Positions 1-10,989 of a stretch of DNA of 64,000 nucleotides are shown in pieces; positions within the stretch are counted from its first letter, which is position 1; every line of letters begins with the position of its first letter. The DNA is from Physcia stellaris. Lineage: Eukaryota > Ascomycota > Lecanoromycetes > Caliciales > Physciaceae. The DNA lies in NCBI GenBank assembly GCA_018902385.1, contig JABSSW010000026.1, positions 62,001 to 126,000 of the forward strand, given 5' to 3'. The translations under genes were made by a program, and so were the position numbers. The notes below the pieces were generated by a model. It made no database searches. It was not told where the DNA came from and saw only the letters and a program-made list of their open reading frames with translations.

Positions 1-1469
1 AATAAAGTCGGTCTCGAGTACGCCCTAGCATTCAAGATTGACTTACGCAGTGATGAATGGCTTTCTCGGCTCTACGGCTTTAACGTAAGTCTCGTTTGAT
101 GAGCAAATGACTACTGGCCTGGCGTTATGGTCTACAGACCTCTAAAAGAAACCGATCTTGCTCGCTTTCGGCAGATATTACGATGTGCTGTTGTCGCGTC
201 TTCTTGGGGGGTTCCAACTCTCAACGGCCTCCTGGTCTTTCAGACTTTTACGAGGGCATACGGCACAAGCCGTGCATGTTAAGTTATACGAGCTTGGCAA
301 GCCAACACATGCAGAGAAGCAGGTAGCATTAAACCTGGCTCGAGAAACCTCTTCGGATTCCCATATTCGTCATAGCTTCCATGGTATTGCTGCAGCATCG
401 TGGGAAGTGACTGGAGCGGCTATAAGCGCTTCATGGTCCAATAACATTCACCACACTACCTCCAGCCCGGAAGGGTCGAGACCCGCACGGGAACGTTGCA
501 AGGGTCTTTGAGTTCTGCAACTTCGACCACGTTCTGCATCTACGATGTAGCTCTCCTGCCGATAGCGTCCTGCAAATGCAAGGGTCATGTCCATGTTCGT
601 ACTCTGGACTCAGGGAAGGGGTTCTCTGTTAAGGAAGGTGGTCAGCGACCTAGGTACCTCCGTACATGATAACGACTGTGCGTACACTCGCTGTGTCAAA
701 AGAGCCTTCGCTGTTCCCGCGGGAGACCTTGCGAAATTCCAGTACCCATCCAGGTAGGAGCATGGATCTACTGGAAGCCTAAGAATAGTCAAGTCAAATG
801 CTTGTCGCGCTGGAAGCTGCCTCGGCTGCTCCCTGGACTAAGTGGCAGAAATAAGCTTGAATGAAGCTTTTTCGTGCTAGCATCTGTCGTCTTCTGCAGA
901 ATTACTGATGATGTGGGGTAAGATGCAAGTCATCAACCCCTCCCACTACTGTTTACCCCTTTTCTTTGTCTTTGAAGCGAGGTCCCCTGAGTCTTGAGAT
1001 CCAAATTCTGTGTGCCGGGAAGTTTAGTGCTAGGTAGCTTGGCGGAGCTGACCACCGAACTTGCATTGAACGTTCTTCTCGCAGTTGAATCTTCGCTGAC
1101 AGGACTAGTTGCGAGATTTACACTAAGTCAGCCTCATTCAGCCTCTCGACCATTGCTAATGTCCGGTCGTGAGGCAGAAGCAAGAAGTAGACATCGGCTA
1201 ATGCTTGCGCAATGGCCAGTCGAATTCTAGAGCGACTCGTACAGGACAAAAGATGTCGACGCAGGTCTACTCGCCATACCATCTCGTTTGCCACATGGGC
1301 TTCGACCAATAAGGTGTATTCTCGCTTGTCTAAGAAGCATTGGGCATATGCCCATTAGATTAGCATGTGGATATCATGATGCGTTTCTCTGTCTTACAGA
1401 AACGTTGAGAGTCGTATCCGCTGTGTGCGACACGAGATCTTGCTCTAATTTCCGGTATCCTTGAGCGAG
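1..1469. other. Mostly unassigned; possible gene tail at left edge
   Basis: Bases 1-84 are open in frame 1 and end exactly at a good donor (gtaagt at 85). An acceptor (ctacag) ends at 137, and the sequence after it stays open to about 325, so this could be the last two exons of a gene entering from the left. I recognise no family in the short peptide, and another frame after 137 looks just as coding-like. From about 330 to 1469 I see only short unsupported frames. Confidence 0.25.
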
Positions 1470-1476
1470 TATAAAG
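1470..1476 (+). promoter_or_regulatory. TATA-like box of the mannanase gene
   Basis: TATAAAG lies 73-79 nt upstream of the ATG at 1549, with a pyrimidine-rich stretch (cctcttcgcttttgc) between, as in many fungal core promoters. The match is short and rests on position alone. Confidence 0.4.
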
Positions 1477-1548
1477 TCTACGTCCCTCTTCGCTTTTGCT
1501 GTGTAATTCCTCTCACTTCATTGTACCTTACAAGCAACGTCTACCGTC

Positions 1549-2929
1549 ATGAAGCTCCTTCAATTTTTTGTAGCCTGCGCTGCTATTCCAGTCAGCCTTC
1601 TGGTCAATGCATCACCTCTTCCTATCGAGGATTCACCTCTTCGTACTGACGGTTCTCCCACCCAACCTGCCCATGTCTTCGGTCGATCTGTGTGCAAGCC
1701 TCTGTCGAAGCCCAAAGGCAGGCTCTTCAACATTGGTGGCACAACGCAATATTTCGCAGGTAAGTGCCCATCCTATATTGGAAGTCAGGTAGTTCATAAC
1801 CGACGCGACAGGAACAAATGCATGGTACCTTGGACATCTTTGGCAGAATTCCGATGTAGATCTGGCTCTTTCGCAAATAGCTGCGGTCAGTACCGTGGAA
1901 GACGTTCTGTAGCCCTATGCAGCATAACTACTAATACGCAAGGCCAGACTGGCTATAAAGTCGTCCGGACCTGGGGTTTTGGCACTACCAACAACGCCGC
2001 CACGACCACGGACGTTTATTACCAAGTCCTCAATTCCAGTGGTCAATATTTCAATTACAACCCTTCAAATGGTATTATATGGCTTCCTTGCCTTCAAGGC
2101 CGCTTCAACTTACACTTTGCCAATAGGTATTCCCCGCCTCGACTATGCTATTGCCACGGCGGAGACATACGGAATTCAGCTAGTCCTCCCCCTTCTCAAC
2201 AACTATGATGACCTCGGCGGCATAAACACGTACACCAACGCATTCGGCGGCTCCCACAACGACTTCTACACCAACCCCGCCGCCCAAAAAGCCTACAAAA
2301 AATACATCAAGCTAATCGTCAACCGCTACAAATCCTCCTGCGCCATCTTCGCCTGGCAACTCGCCAACGAACCCCGCTGCAGCACCTGCAACACCTCCGT
2401 AATCTACAACTGGGCCTCCGACATCAGCAAATACATCAAGTCCCTCGACTCGCGGCACATGGTCAGTCTCGGCGACGAGGGATGGCTGACCCCGCCGCAG
2501 GGCGATGGCTCCTACGCCTACAGCGGCTACGAGGGCGTCGATTTCGTGAAGAATCTCGAGATCCCGACGCTCGATTATGGGACCTTCCATCTGTATCCCA
2601 GCCAGTGGGGGTACAACTATTCCTGGGGCAATACCTGGATCGAGCAGCATAACGCCATCGGCAAAGCCGCGGGCAAACCCGTGGTGCTGGAGGAATACGG
2701 CGTCCCGGATCAGAGTATTCGGAAGGATGTGGAGGGGGAGTGGCAGAGTACGGTCGTGAATAAGACGAGCGTGGCTTATGATTCGTTTTGGCAGTTTGGG
2801 ACGGGGTTGCCGAGTGGTGTGAATCCGTTTGATGGGTATGCGGTTTATTATGGTACGGATGAGTATGAGACGCTGGGGAAGAAGCATGCGAAGGATATGA
2901 GTGCGAAGAAAGCTAAGGCGATCCTGTAA
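1549..2929 (+). CDS. Secreted endo-beta-1,4-mannanase, GH5 subfamily 7
   Basis: This gene probably encodes an extracellular enzyme that cuts internal beta-1,4-mannosidic bonds in mannan or galactomannan. Exons are 1549-1759, 1812-1885, 1948-2071 and 2127-2929, with introns of 52, 62 and 55 nt. All junctions keep frame and give 403 aa. Residues 1-21 form a signal peptide ([14 protein letters not shown]...). The GH5_7 pattern is clear: [15 protein letters not shown], the acid/base motif ANEPRC (Glu at about 218) and the nucleophile segment LEEYG (Glu pair 325/326), plus the conserved TFHLYP. There is no cellulose-binding module and no linker, so this is a catalytic-domain-only form. The ATG follows a TATA-like box and begins the signal peptide. 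The family call is firm; the exact substrate is inferred from the subfamily. Confidence 0.93.
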
Positions 2930-3953
2930 AATTATTAGTATGGGAAAGAGTCCGGCGTTAGTTTTGCTCTACGGAGCAGGTGGTTTTATGATGCTATTAA
3001 TTTCAAAAGCGTCGTCCTGGTCAGGCAGTGCTCATGACCATTGAAGTGGTGTTGGAGCAACTCGAATGAGAGTTCCCCACCATGCCCTATGACCACTAGC
3101 AGAACCAGAATATTAACAATAACAGATACTCAACCCATACCTATATCATGCATCACCACCCTCCCACATCTCCTCAACCCATTCTCAAGCAACCTCCAAA
3201 CTCCCCACCAAATCCCCACCAAATCCCCACCAAATCCTCCTCCCAACAAAAGCCCACAGCCAGTAATGTGACCACGGCCTGAAATATCCCAAGTACTCGA
3301 CCAGAAGGATACTATCTCATGGTCTGGTGTTGCTTCTCATGCATACACCCAATATAAAGATACGCTTACCCGTCTCTGGCACAAAGCATACGAAGATGCC
3401 ATTTCGTCCCAAGTCGTGTACTCGCTGATCTGTCTACTACCAGACCATGGGATACACGGAGACAAGCTGTCCTGCACAAAAAGTAGGGTATGGTGTGAGG
3501 GGGATCTAGGCTTGAGAGGTTATATTGTAGGCAAGGGAGGGGGAGGGAGGGGGAGTTGTTGGAGGGGGAGATTTGGGATTTGGGATTCGGAAATGGGACT
3601 TGGGATTTGGGACTTGGGATTTGGGTGGGTTTGGGAAGGGAGGGTGGGATTGAGAGTTGAGGGTTCTGAGGTCGGTATCTTTGTTTTAGTGGAGGGTTTG
3701 GATAGGTTGGAGGCTCCTTTCGAATAGGTCAAATGTCTGACTTGATCGTTTGCCGGAACACTAATCTGGGGATATGAAGTCGTGGGTAGGTATTTGGAAG
3801 GAGATTTGGCGGGCTATATGCATGGGTGATGTACTCTCTCCATGCAGAAGCCCACATGCCTCACATTTCTTTCCTTACTTATCTCGTCTCCTCACATCCC
3901 ACTCCTCTTCTCTTTTCTCTTCCCCCCCCCCTTTCCTTCCCTTCCCCAAAACA
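2930..3953. other. Intergenic, skewed low-complexity DNA
   Basis: No gene is supported. The stretch between the convergent mannanase and acyltransferase genes holds a CCAAATCCCCA-type run at 3195-3250, a G-rich tandem array at 3528-3660 (listed separately) and a C/T-rich tract at about 3885-3955. Confidence 0.6.
3528..3660 (+). repeat. G-rich minisatellite, GGGATTTGGGA-type units
   Basis: GGGAGGG runs are followed by degenerate repeats of a 7-mer family (GGGATTT, GGGATTC, GGGACTT). At least nine GGG blocks sit 3-5 nt apart, which fits potential G-quadruplex DNA. The open frames through it are by-products of the repeat. Confidence 0.75.
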
Positions 3954-5546
3954 CTACTCGCCCCTCAGCAATCCAGCCAAACCCCCCAACGCCTCCACCA
4001 ACCCCTCTGCAACAGACTCCCCCACGACCCCCTCCTGCCACCCCACCGCCACGGTCAGCGGTCCACCGCGAACACTAACGACATTGACGCTAACCGCCGG
4101 GCCCACGGGTGCAGCGCCTTGGGTGAAGAGTAGGCTTTCCAGGTTCCATGCTGGTGCTGGGTGTTTTTCTTCTTCCCGCTTTCCCTCTCCCTCCCACTCC
4201 CCACCCTCAAAAGCCCCCAGATTCGAAACCTCAAAGCTCGCCTCCCTCTCCCTCCCCCTCCCGAATTTCCTCTTATAGAAATCCAGGTAATCGGAGATAT
4301 ACGGTAACAGCCCGACTACATTATCGCGCGGGCATTTGGCTAGCTCGGTTTGGGTTTGGGCGTGGTGGGTGCGAGAGATTTCCCATAGGAGTTGTGTGAA
4401 TTGCGCTTTTTGTGGGATAGAGGGGGAGGGTGAGGAAGAGGCAGCGCGGATACGAGTCAGCAACTCTGCTGGGTAGTCGGTCGAGAAGGCGGAGATCTGG
4501 TTCGCGATCTCATCATTACTGGTCCCGCTTGCGCGGCGGAGGGAGTAGGGCGTGATACCCTTAAGCGCCAGGGAGGGTGCGTTTACTTCTGTTCGGTTTT
4601 CTGTTTCTCCTCCTGGATCTGGATCTGGGTCTGCACCCGGGTCTGGGGACATGGTTGCCAGCCTAGCCACCACAGACGCAGTGAGCAAGGAGGTTAGACT
4701 GACTTTATTTTCCTTGCATTTCTTGAGCAGCAGAGCTACCTCATCAGCTGGGATACTGATCACCTTCAGCCGCGACCGCAGCGGTAGATTTTCCAGTCTC
4801 TGCACCGGTAAACCAGCCCATATCGGAGCCGGAGCGTTGACGAGCCAGCGCGGTGCATATTCATGTAGGATCTGCTTTGCTAGGAATGACCACGATAATG
4901 GGAAAAGTGTTAGCTTTTCGATCGGTTCAATTAGCTTGATAGAATCTGGGATACTAATGACTTTTGGGATCTGCGATGACTCGGATGCAGGACTGCCAGT
5001 AGAGGGGGAGCGTCTGGAAAGTTCTCTGAGGAGGGATTTGTGGAATGCGAGACCACTTAGGCCGTCGCCGATGACATGGTGGTAGATGAATGCGATGTGG
5101 AGCTGCAATTCAGAGGCCGTGCTGGGGGAAGGTGGTTCTCTCAGCACAACCATTTTCCAAAGCGGCTTTGCATCCAGTGGCCAAGGCTGATCATGCAGTT
5201 CCTCTAATCGCTTTACTAGACTCCCTCCTTTCGCCTCCCCTTGCGCATTCGGAATCTCAAGATCTGATACTTGAAGCACGTCGCTGACTGTGATGTTTTG
5301 CACACGTCTGAAGACGGGTGTTGGTGTAGCTTGACCTTCGACATAACAGCACAGCGCTGAATGTCTGCGCAGTAATGCGGGGATTGTCGCACTGACTGTG
5401 GAGTATATTTGGTCGATAGTAGGGTTAGAGGGGACTGTATAAGTAGCCGTGACGATAACCGAGTTGTAGATCCCCAGGACCTGGCGAGCGGTGTACAGCT
5501 TCTCGAGCATACCCACTGGACGTAGGAGGTTGTTTGTATTAGACAT
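3954..5546 (-). CDS. HxxxD acyltransferase, alcohol acetyltransferase-like
   Basis: A single-exon protein of 530 aa starting at the ATG whose complement is at 5544-5546. The catalytic HHVIGDG box (HHxxxDG, residues about 156-162) and a C-terminal VSNLGAF segment (about residue 434) place it in the CoA-dependent acyltransferase superfamily. It is closest to the fungal alcohol acetyltransferase/condensation-like group (AATase Pfam type). Such enzymes move an acyl group from acyl-CoA to an alcohol or amine, but its substrate cannot be read from sequence. There is no signal peptide or membrane segment, so it is probably cytosolic. The last 40 codons run into a C-rich tract. The gene is convergent with the mannanase and is not in an obvious cluster. 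Confidence 0.8.
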   Translation of the reverse strand: MSNTNNLLRPVGMLEKLYTARQVLGIYNSVIVTATYTVPSNPTIDQIYSTVSATIPALLRRHSALCCYVEGQATPTPVFRRVQNITVSDVLQVSDLEIPNAQGEAKGGSLVKRLEELHDQPWPLDAKPLWKMVVLREPPSPSTASELQLHIAFIYHHVIGDGLSGLAFHKSLLRELSRRSPSTGSPASESSQIPKVISIPDSIKLIEPIEKLTLFPLSWSFLAKQILHEYAPRWLVNAPAPIWAGLPVQRLENLPLRSRLKVISIPADEVALLLKKCKENKVSLTSLLTASVVARLATMSPDPGADPDPDPGGETENRTEVNAPSLALKGITPYSLRRASGTSNDEIANQISAFSTDYPAELLTRIRAASSSPSPSIPQKAQFTQLLWEISRTHHAQTQTELAKCPRDNVVGLLPYISDYLDFYKRKFGRGREREASFEVSNLGAFEGGEWEGEGKREEEKHPAPAWNLESLLFTQGAAPVGPAVSVNVVSVRGGPLTVAVGWQEGVVGESVAEGLVEALGGLAGLLRGE

Positions 5547-6260
5547 TACGAACTGATAAAGTGGCTGAGGCTATATTATTGAATCTTGCAGCAACTCCCA
5601 AAGCTTGGCAAAGCGAAAAGGGAGAAACTGATAAGAAGAAGTAAGCTGGGAGATGGAATTCCCCAGAATCCTCCTGGCCCTTTATGGGAGTTTCAGCTTC
5701 AGCCCTACGGTTCTCATGGCAAAAGCCGGCTTGAAGCAAGCTACTACCTCGTCGTGGGCTCTTTTGCAATGTCTAAAGGATTAATGTGTGCTAACTCTTG
5801 AACCTCATGTCAAAACTGTGGTAAACTGAAGTATCCCATGATCTGGTAATAAGTGGTGCTAATCTTTAAAATACATCGACAGATCTACGATTACCCGACT
5901 TTGAGCGAAGTCAGAAGATGATGTCAGTTTCATTCAGTCTTCATGTCGTTTTTATATGCTTTGTGCCAACCCGGGTAAGTGTGTTATCATATTGGGTGTA
6001 TCGATGGCGATGCATGGGAGGCAAGATAGCACCACACCAGGCCATGGGATACAGTCAAAGCGCCTATTGTCTTTTGAAACGCGACTCATAGGTGTTTCTA
6101 TCAATTTCATCAGGGGGAAGGTCAAGACTGAATAATGATGCAGGACCGAGTTTGAGAATTAGCCCAAATTGCAGAACCCATCCAACCAAAATAGGGGAGA
6201 TTACTTGCAAATATATACGAGAGCATGCTCAGTCAGTTAATAATATCATGTCCAATTAGC
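5547..6260. other. Intergenic, nothing recognised
   Basis: The region upstream of the minus-strand acyltransferase and downstream of the minus-strand 212-aa gene has only short frames. I see no repeats or RNA-like structure. Confidence 0.5.
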
Positions 6261-6899
6261 TCACGCTTTCCGCCTCTTTCCCTTACTGTCGAGACTCGGA
6301 TGATCATCAAGCTTCCTCTTATGTATATCGCCAACACCAACAAATGGCTTTTGCCCAAGGTCGGAATTTCCACAATCCGACGATCTGTCAGGCTTTGAGT
6401 CCTGATCCACTATCACTGGCTTCAAGTTCTCCTTGTTGACTTCGGTTTCCATTTCCTTTGACACATATGGCTTCCCGTTACTGTCCCGAGAGTCGCAATC
6501 GGGGCGTATGACGGTTAGGTCCAGATTGGTTCTGCGTACGACTCCCACCATGGTTTCCAGAGGGACCCCGAAGACCTCTTCATTGGTGCCAACGGTGTAT
6601 AGTCTGCCAATGTCTATGCCTTCCTTGGCTATCGATAGCTCCTTTTTATAGTTGTAATCTTCAGCGCAGCGGTTGGTCGCTTCTGGCTCTGGACCTTCAG
6701 CCTGTTCATGACCTTTGAGCTCCTTAATCTGTCTATCCATATCCATCCACGCATCTTCTATACTTTCCGCAACCTCTTGTCGTCTACCTGCTCCCCTCTT
6801 CTTATGGGACGTAGGCGTGAACAAAACAGCAATCCAATACCTTTTTTCTCTCTGCTTCTCGGTTTCAGGGTGTGATCTACGTTCGCTTGGATTCAACAT
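6261..6899 (-). CDS. Hypothetical protein, charged, nuclear-type tail
   Basis: A single-exon frame of 212 aa with a proper ATG (complement 6897-6899). I do not recognise a family. The protein is highly charged. Residues 1-45 include a basic patch (KKRGAGRRQ), the middle is acidic, and the C-terminus ends in KGKRRKA, which resembles a nuclear localisation signal. Part of the middle (YTVGTNEEVFGVPLETMVGV) looks folded and the remainder disordered. There are no Cys/His clusters or membrane segments. It could be a genuine nuclear protein or an over-long chance frame. Length and composition favour a real gene, but homology would have to decide. Confidence 0.45.
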   Translation of the reverse strand: MLNPSERRSHPETEKQREKRYWIAVLFTPTSHKKRGAGRRQEVAESIEDAWMDMDRQIKELKGHEQAEGPEPEATNRCAEDYNYKKELSIAKEGIDIGRLYTVGTNEEVFGVPLETMVGVVRRTNLDLTVIRPDCDSRDSNGKPYVSKEMETEVNKENLKPVIVDQDSKPDRSSDCGNSDLGQKPFVGVGDIHKRKLDDHPSLDSKGKRRKA

Positions 6900-8658
6900 G
6901 CCCCTTGTAGGAGGGGGAAAAGGCGGGATAAGGAGGCATGTACCGGCCAGAGAGCGTTGACGTGTGCCTCGTAGTCGATCTCTGCCCTTCGCCGTATGAT
7001 ATAGAAAGGTCCAGAGTGCTTGCTCCGACTGTGGTCAGAAGGTCAGATATCATGAGGACGACACAAGGGTGGCGGATAGAAACTCAGTACTTACATAATT
7101 CTTCAGTGTTAGACCAAAACCCATACCCCAGACAGTCGTGGGATTGCAGGCATCTGAAAACACGTGAATCGACAACTATCAATGGAGAGCAGGTTGACGC
7201 TTACGGACGAGAACGCTATTGGGTGAGACATCGAGAATGCTCCCTCTCTCAACTTCGACCGGCATTGGATCGATTGGTCCTGATGGGGAAAAGTTTGAAA
7301 AGAGAAGAGATGGAAGCAATTGCCATTTGTTGTGGGCCCTCGGGCCTTCTTAACGGCTCGAGTCGACGCGTGACGTCAGCCGCGGCACCAACGCGAAGTC
7401 ACGTGTGCTAATTCTAAACATTGTCTGTACTTAAGGTAGCATGAGTGCATCAACAAAGGGAGAGAAATCATATTGTAGGCTTTGGAAGTAGAGCAAACCC
7501 CCTTCCTTGCAGGAGTGTGGGCGCCAGTCTCACATAACATATCTAGCCTGTGTAGGCGGACGTTTCTTCCCATTCGGCAGACAGACCATATCGATTCAAT
7601 GACAGCAGTGACGTGGGCATATGGAGTTGAAGCCGCATGGATTAGCGGCGGAGAGAAGGCTTCAGAATAATATGCCCGTCCATCAGGTGGCGTACACGCA
7701 AGTCGTATCCGGCCCGTCTGACTTGCGAGGTATCAAGGAGCGAAGTTATGCAGTATTTCAGCTGTCTGATCGATTTCTCGACAGTTGAACAGATAGTCGG
7801 AATTCGAAGTTCGACAACGCTTCATCCAGGGGCGGACGTTTACCAGCCGGAGGTATTATTCCGACAGCGTGTGCTGCTTGGATATCAGAGGTAGAGAACG
7901 GGATCTGATCAGGCATAACATCTGTAGGAGTATATCCACGCGGATCGACCGATTCCACTTCATTCAAGAAAGTGCACAACCCGATCTTCCGATCTGCGAT
8001 CAAACCTGTACTGGACTACCAGTGTTGGGATGTATGGAACCTATTCATTCTTTTTTCACAACAGTTGGCTTGGTTGAAATAGCAGACGGGATTCAAAGCT
8101 ATGGGTCAGTCACGTTGAAAAGATCATGGCTGTCCTAGGATGGCACTGTGAAGTGTGTTGTAATCGCGAGTCGCCTCCTCCGGGTATAAGCAGCCCCTCT
8201 GCTCCGCAGTAGTTATATCCGGATATTGACAGGGGTAGCTTTTTAGCGCCAAGCCGGCTTGCGGGATGATGCCCGCTGATAAGCCGATAAGGAATCTTGT
8301 TCGATGGCGCAAAACGTGGGCAAGCTCGATGGACGGGAAGATGGCTTCCACCTCCTGTTTCGTCCTTGCCGATCGTGCAAAAGCGACAGCTTCACATCAG
8401 AGGTTCCCCATAGATCCAGTCTGTCGTTACTGCAGCAATCACGATCAATTAAACTCACGGTCATGGCGCCTGCTTGATGCCAATTACCCGTGCCTTCATT
8501 GACCTCAATTTCCTTCTACCTTCGCTTGTTGATATTTTGATTCACTCTTCAATCTCCGCTCGTTGCACACTGCCCACTTTTGAAACGGCTTCTGTCTCCT
8601 CATCATTAGATTCAATAATATAGACAGATATTCTCCAACCTCTCCAGTGTACACAGCA
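6900..8658. other. Intergenic, nothing recognised
   Basis: A 1.76 kb stretch contains only short frames on both strands, none with an intron-exon pattern or a recognisable motif. The last part (8500-8658), which is pyrimidine-rich, is probably promoter and 5' UTR of the GH72 gene. Confidence 0.5.
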
Positions 8659-10182
8659 ATGTACACAATGTCAATTGTTCTAGTTGCCCTCCTGGCATGC
8701 GTCAACACCGTCCTCGCCGCGTCTTCCCTGCCTGAGATCTCTGCAGTCGGCTCTAAATTCTTCACAGCGGATGGCAATCAATTCTACATCAAGGGGTAAG
8801 CAATGCTGGAGGCTACACTAATGGTATATTAAGTCTTGTTGCTGATGACATTGTAGTATCTCCTACCAGCTAATCTCCTTGGACCCGCTCCTGGATGAGG
8901 CTCAATGCAAACGCGACGCATCTTCGATGCAAAAGCTAGGAGCCAATGCCATTCGTGTATACCATGTCGATCCTACTGGCGACCACAGTGGTTGCATGAG
9001 TGCCTTTGCAGAGGCTGGTATCTACCTGTTCGTAGACTTGGATACCTTTGACACACAGATCAACCAGGTACGTGCTATGTCCATATTGCTGGGATTTCAC
9101 TGCTTACTCCGTTACCTTCATCAGGATTCTCCTACTTGGAATCAGACCCAGCTCTCAGCTTTCCAAGCCGTCCTTGACGAATTCCAGAAGTATTCAAATA
9201 CAGCCGGCGTCTTCGTTGGTAATGAGGTACTTACAAGAGGTCAGTCAGGATCTGTTCGAGGAATCAGCCCACTCCTAACATATCACGTATAGCCAACGGA
9301 TCTGCTGCTGCCCCTTACGTCAAGGCTGCCTTGAGGGACGTCAAGTCGTACCGTGATTCTAAGAAATACCGCAAGATTCCCGTCGGTTACTCTGCTGGTG
9401 AGTACGTCTCAGTTAATTAGGTAGCTTGATACTAACGCCACGTAGCTGATATTCCCGAGCTTCGTCCCATGCTCCAGAATTACCTAGCCTGTGGTAACGA
9501 TGCTAGCATTAACGCCGACTTCTTCTCGCTGAATGTCTACGAATGGTGTGGGGCCTCATCATTCATGGGTTCTGGCTATGCAATGCTAGAGCAGAATGCT
9601 ACCGGTTACAATATTCCTATCTTCATATCAGAAACAGGATGTAGAAAACCGGCTCCGAGACTGTTCGACGATCAAGCATCCATCTTTGGAGATGATATGG
9701 CTAATACCTGGTCGGGGGCAATAATATATGAATGGATCGAAGAGACGAACGACTACGGTCTGATCAGTTACGGCCCCAAAGTGGACCCTGAGGTTTCGAC
9801 AGACGCTTTAGATGGCTTCCCTCGATCAGGAACTCCAACACCTGTGTCACCAGACTACAGCAACCTCCAGAAGCATTGGGCAACTCTGACACCGGCTGGC
9901 GTCAAGCTTTCCGCATACTCTGGATCTACCGCAGGTCTGTCCCCACCAGCATGTCCGACGTCGACGGAGGGTGGCTGGAAAGTCAACGGCAACGCGAAGC
10001 TTCCAAGTCTCGGACAAACCCTTGAAGCTGCTGCGACAGCATCCACCACGAGTGCGCCCACGGGCTCTGCCTCGGCATCAGCCTCAGCAACGGGCGGAGG
10101 CATGGCAGCCGGAGGTAAAGAAGTTGCTGGTATGGGCTTCGGCCTCATCAGCGTCATGCTGGGTTTCATTATCTGGTTGTAA
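8659..10182 (+). CDS. GPI-anchored beta-1,3-glucanosyltransferase, GH72
   Basis: A Gas/Gel-type cell-wall enzyme that cuts beta-1,3-glucan and transfers the new end to another chain, elongating wall glucan at the plasma membrane face. Exons are 8659-8795, 8857-9067, 9125-9239, 9293-9397 and 9446-10182; all four junctions keep frame, giving 434 aa. A second in-frame ATG at 8668 is an alternative start. A signal peptide covers residues 1-20. GH72 landmarks are IRVYHVDP, the acid/base VGNEVL (Glu about 150), NVYEWCG and the nucleophile SETGC (Glu about 252). After the catalytic domain there is no Cys-rich X8/CBM43 module, so this is the Gel1-like short class. A Ser/Thr/Ala-rich stalk (about 370-410) leads to a C-terminal hydrophobic segment (GFGLISVMLGFIIWL) typical of GPI signals. 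Confidence 0.93.
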
Positions 10183-10989
10183 TAAAGCATTGCGATATGA
10201 AGGTTATGAGGGACACAAAAGCGCTCTTTTATGGCATCTATTCTTCATTGCGAACTGCATGGTTGTACCCATAAGCTGAGCGATGGTGTTTACAGGAGCA
10301 TTCTGATGTGCATTAGCATGAGCGCTGGAGTGTGTTACTCGTATCATAGATGGTTTCGTAGATAATAATGGCAGAAATTCAGTATAATTTGTCATCGTCC
10401 AAGCCCAAGATGCACCGATGTCAAGTGGACTCTCACATGAAAAGACATGAGGACATGTGATGGATGATGGAGGTGGGCTACTGGCGCTGGAGATAGCACC
10501 GGGGATAAGCGGTGTCAACTCCGATGCCAAGTCTCGTATCCCGGACTGATCGGAAGCTGAGTCGCTGACTCTCCACCTGATTTCTAATAAACTTGAACAC
10601 CTCCGTCACCGAGTCACCCTATAAGGGAGGAGCTCGGGGATTGTCCCGGCCTTTTCTAATCGACGACTAAAAACTCCTCTTCGGTCGCTACCTTACATTC
10701 CTTCCACCTCAACCTACCTTGCTACCTCAGCCAGTGACCGTCGCCGATTCCTGCACGCAACACATTCGCTACTTGTCAGTCAGCCGTCCTCTGCCAACCT
10801 TGTCGAGACTGCTCATACACGTTCCCTACACCTTGTTTCCTCCGGAATCCGAGAGAGTCGATATCTCCAATGCGACCAGCATTGCACAATAGACGCCTGA
10901 GGTCCCGCTTGTAGAGTATCAGAGTACTCGTACCTACCACATCGTCACAGCTTGAGATCTCGGCATTGTGGATCCTTGAATCCCGTACA
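10183..10989. other. Intergenic and 5' leader of the glycosyltransferase gene
   Basis: No gene is supported. The part from about 10640 to 10989 is C/T-rich (TTCCACCTCAACC-type), as expected of a fungal promoter and 5' UTR. Confidence 0.5.

Noticed and set aside
158-511. 117-codon frame at the left edge
   Set aside because: It begins at TTG and overlaps a splice-compatible exon in another frame; no motif was seen.
2312-2887. 191-codon minus-strand frame
   Set aside because: It is the antisense shadow of the GH5 exon, caused by its C-biased codons.
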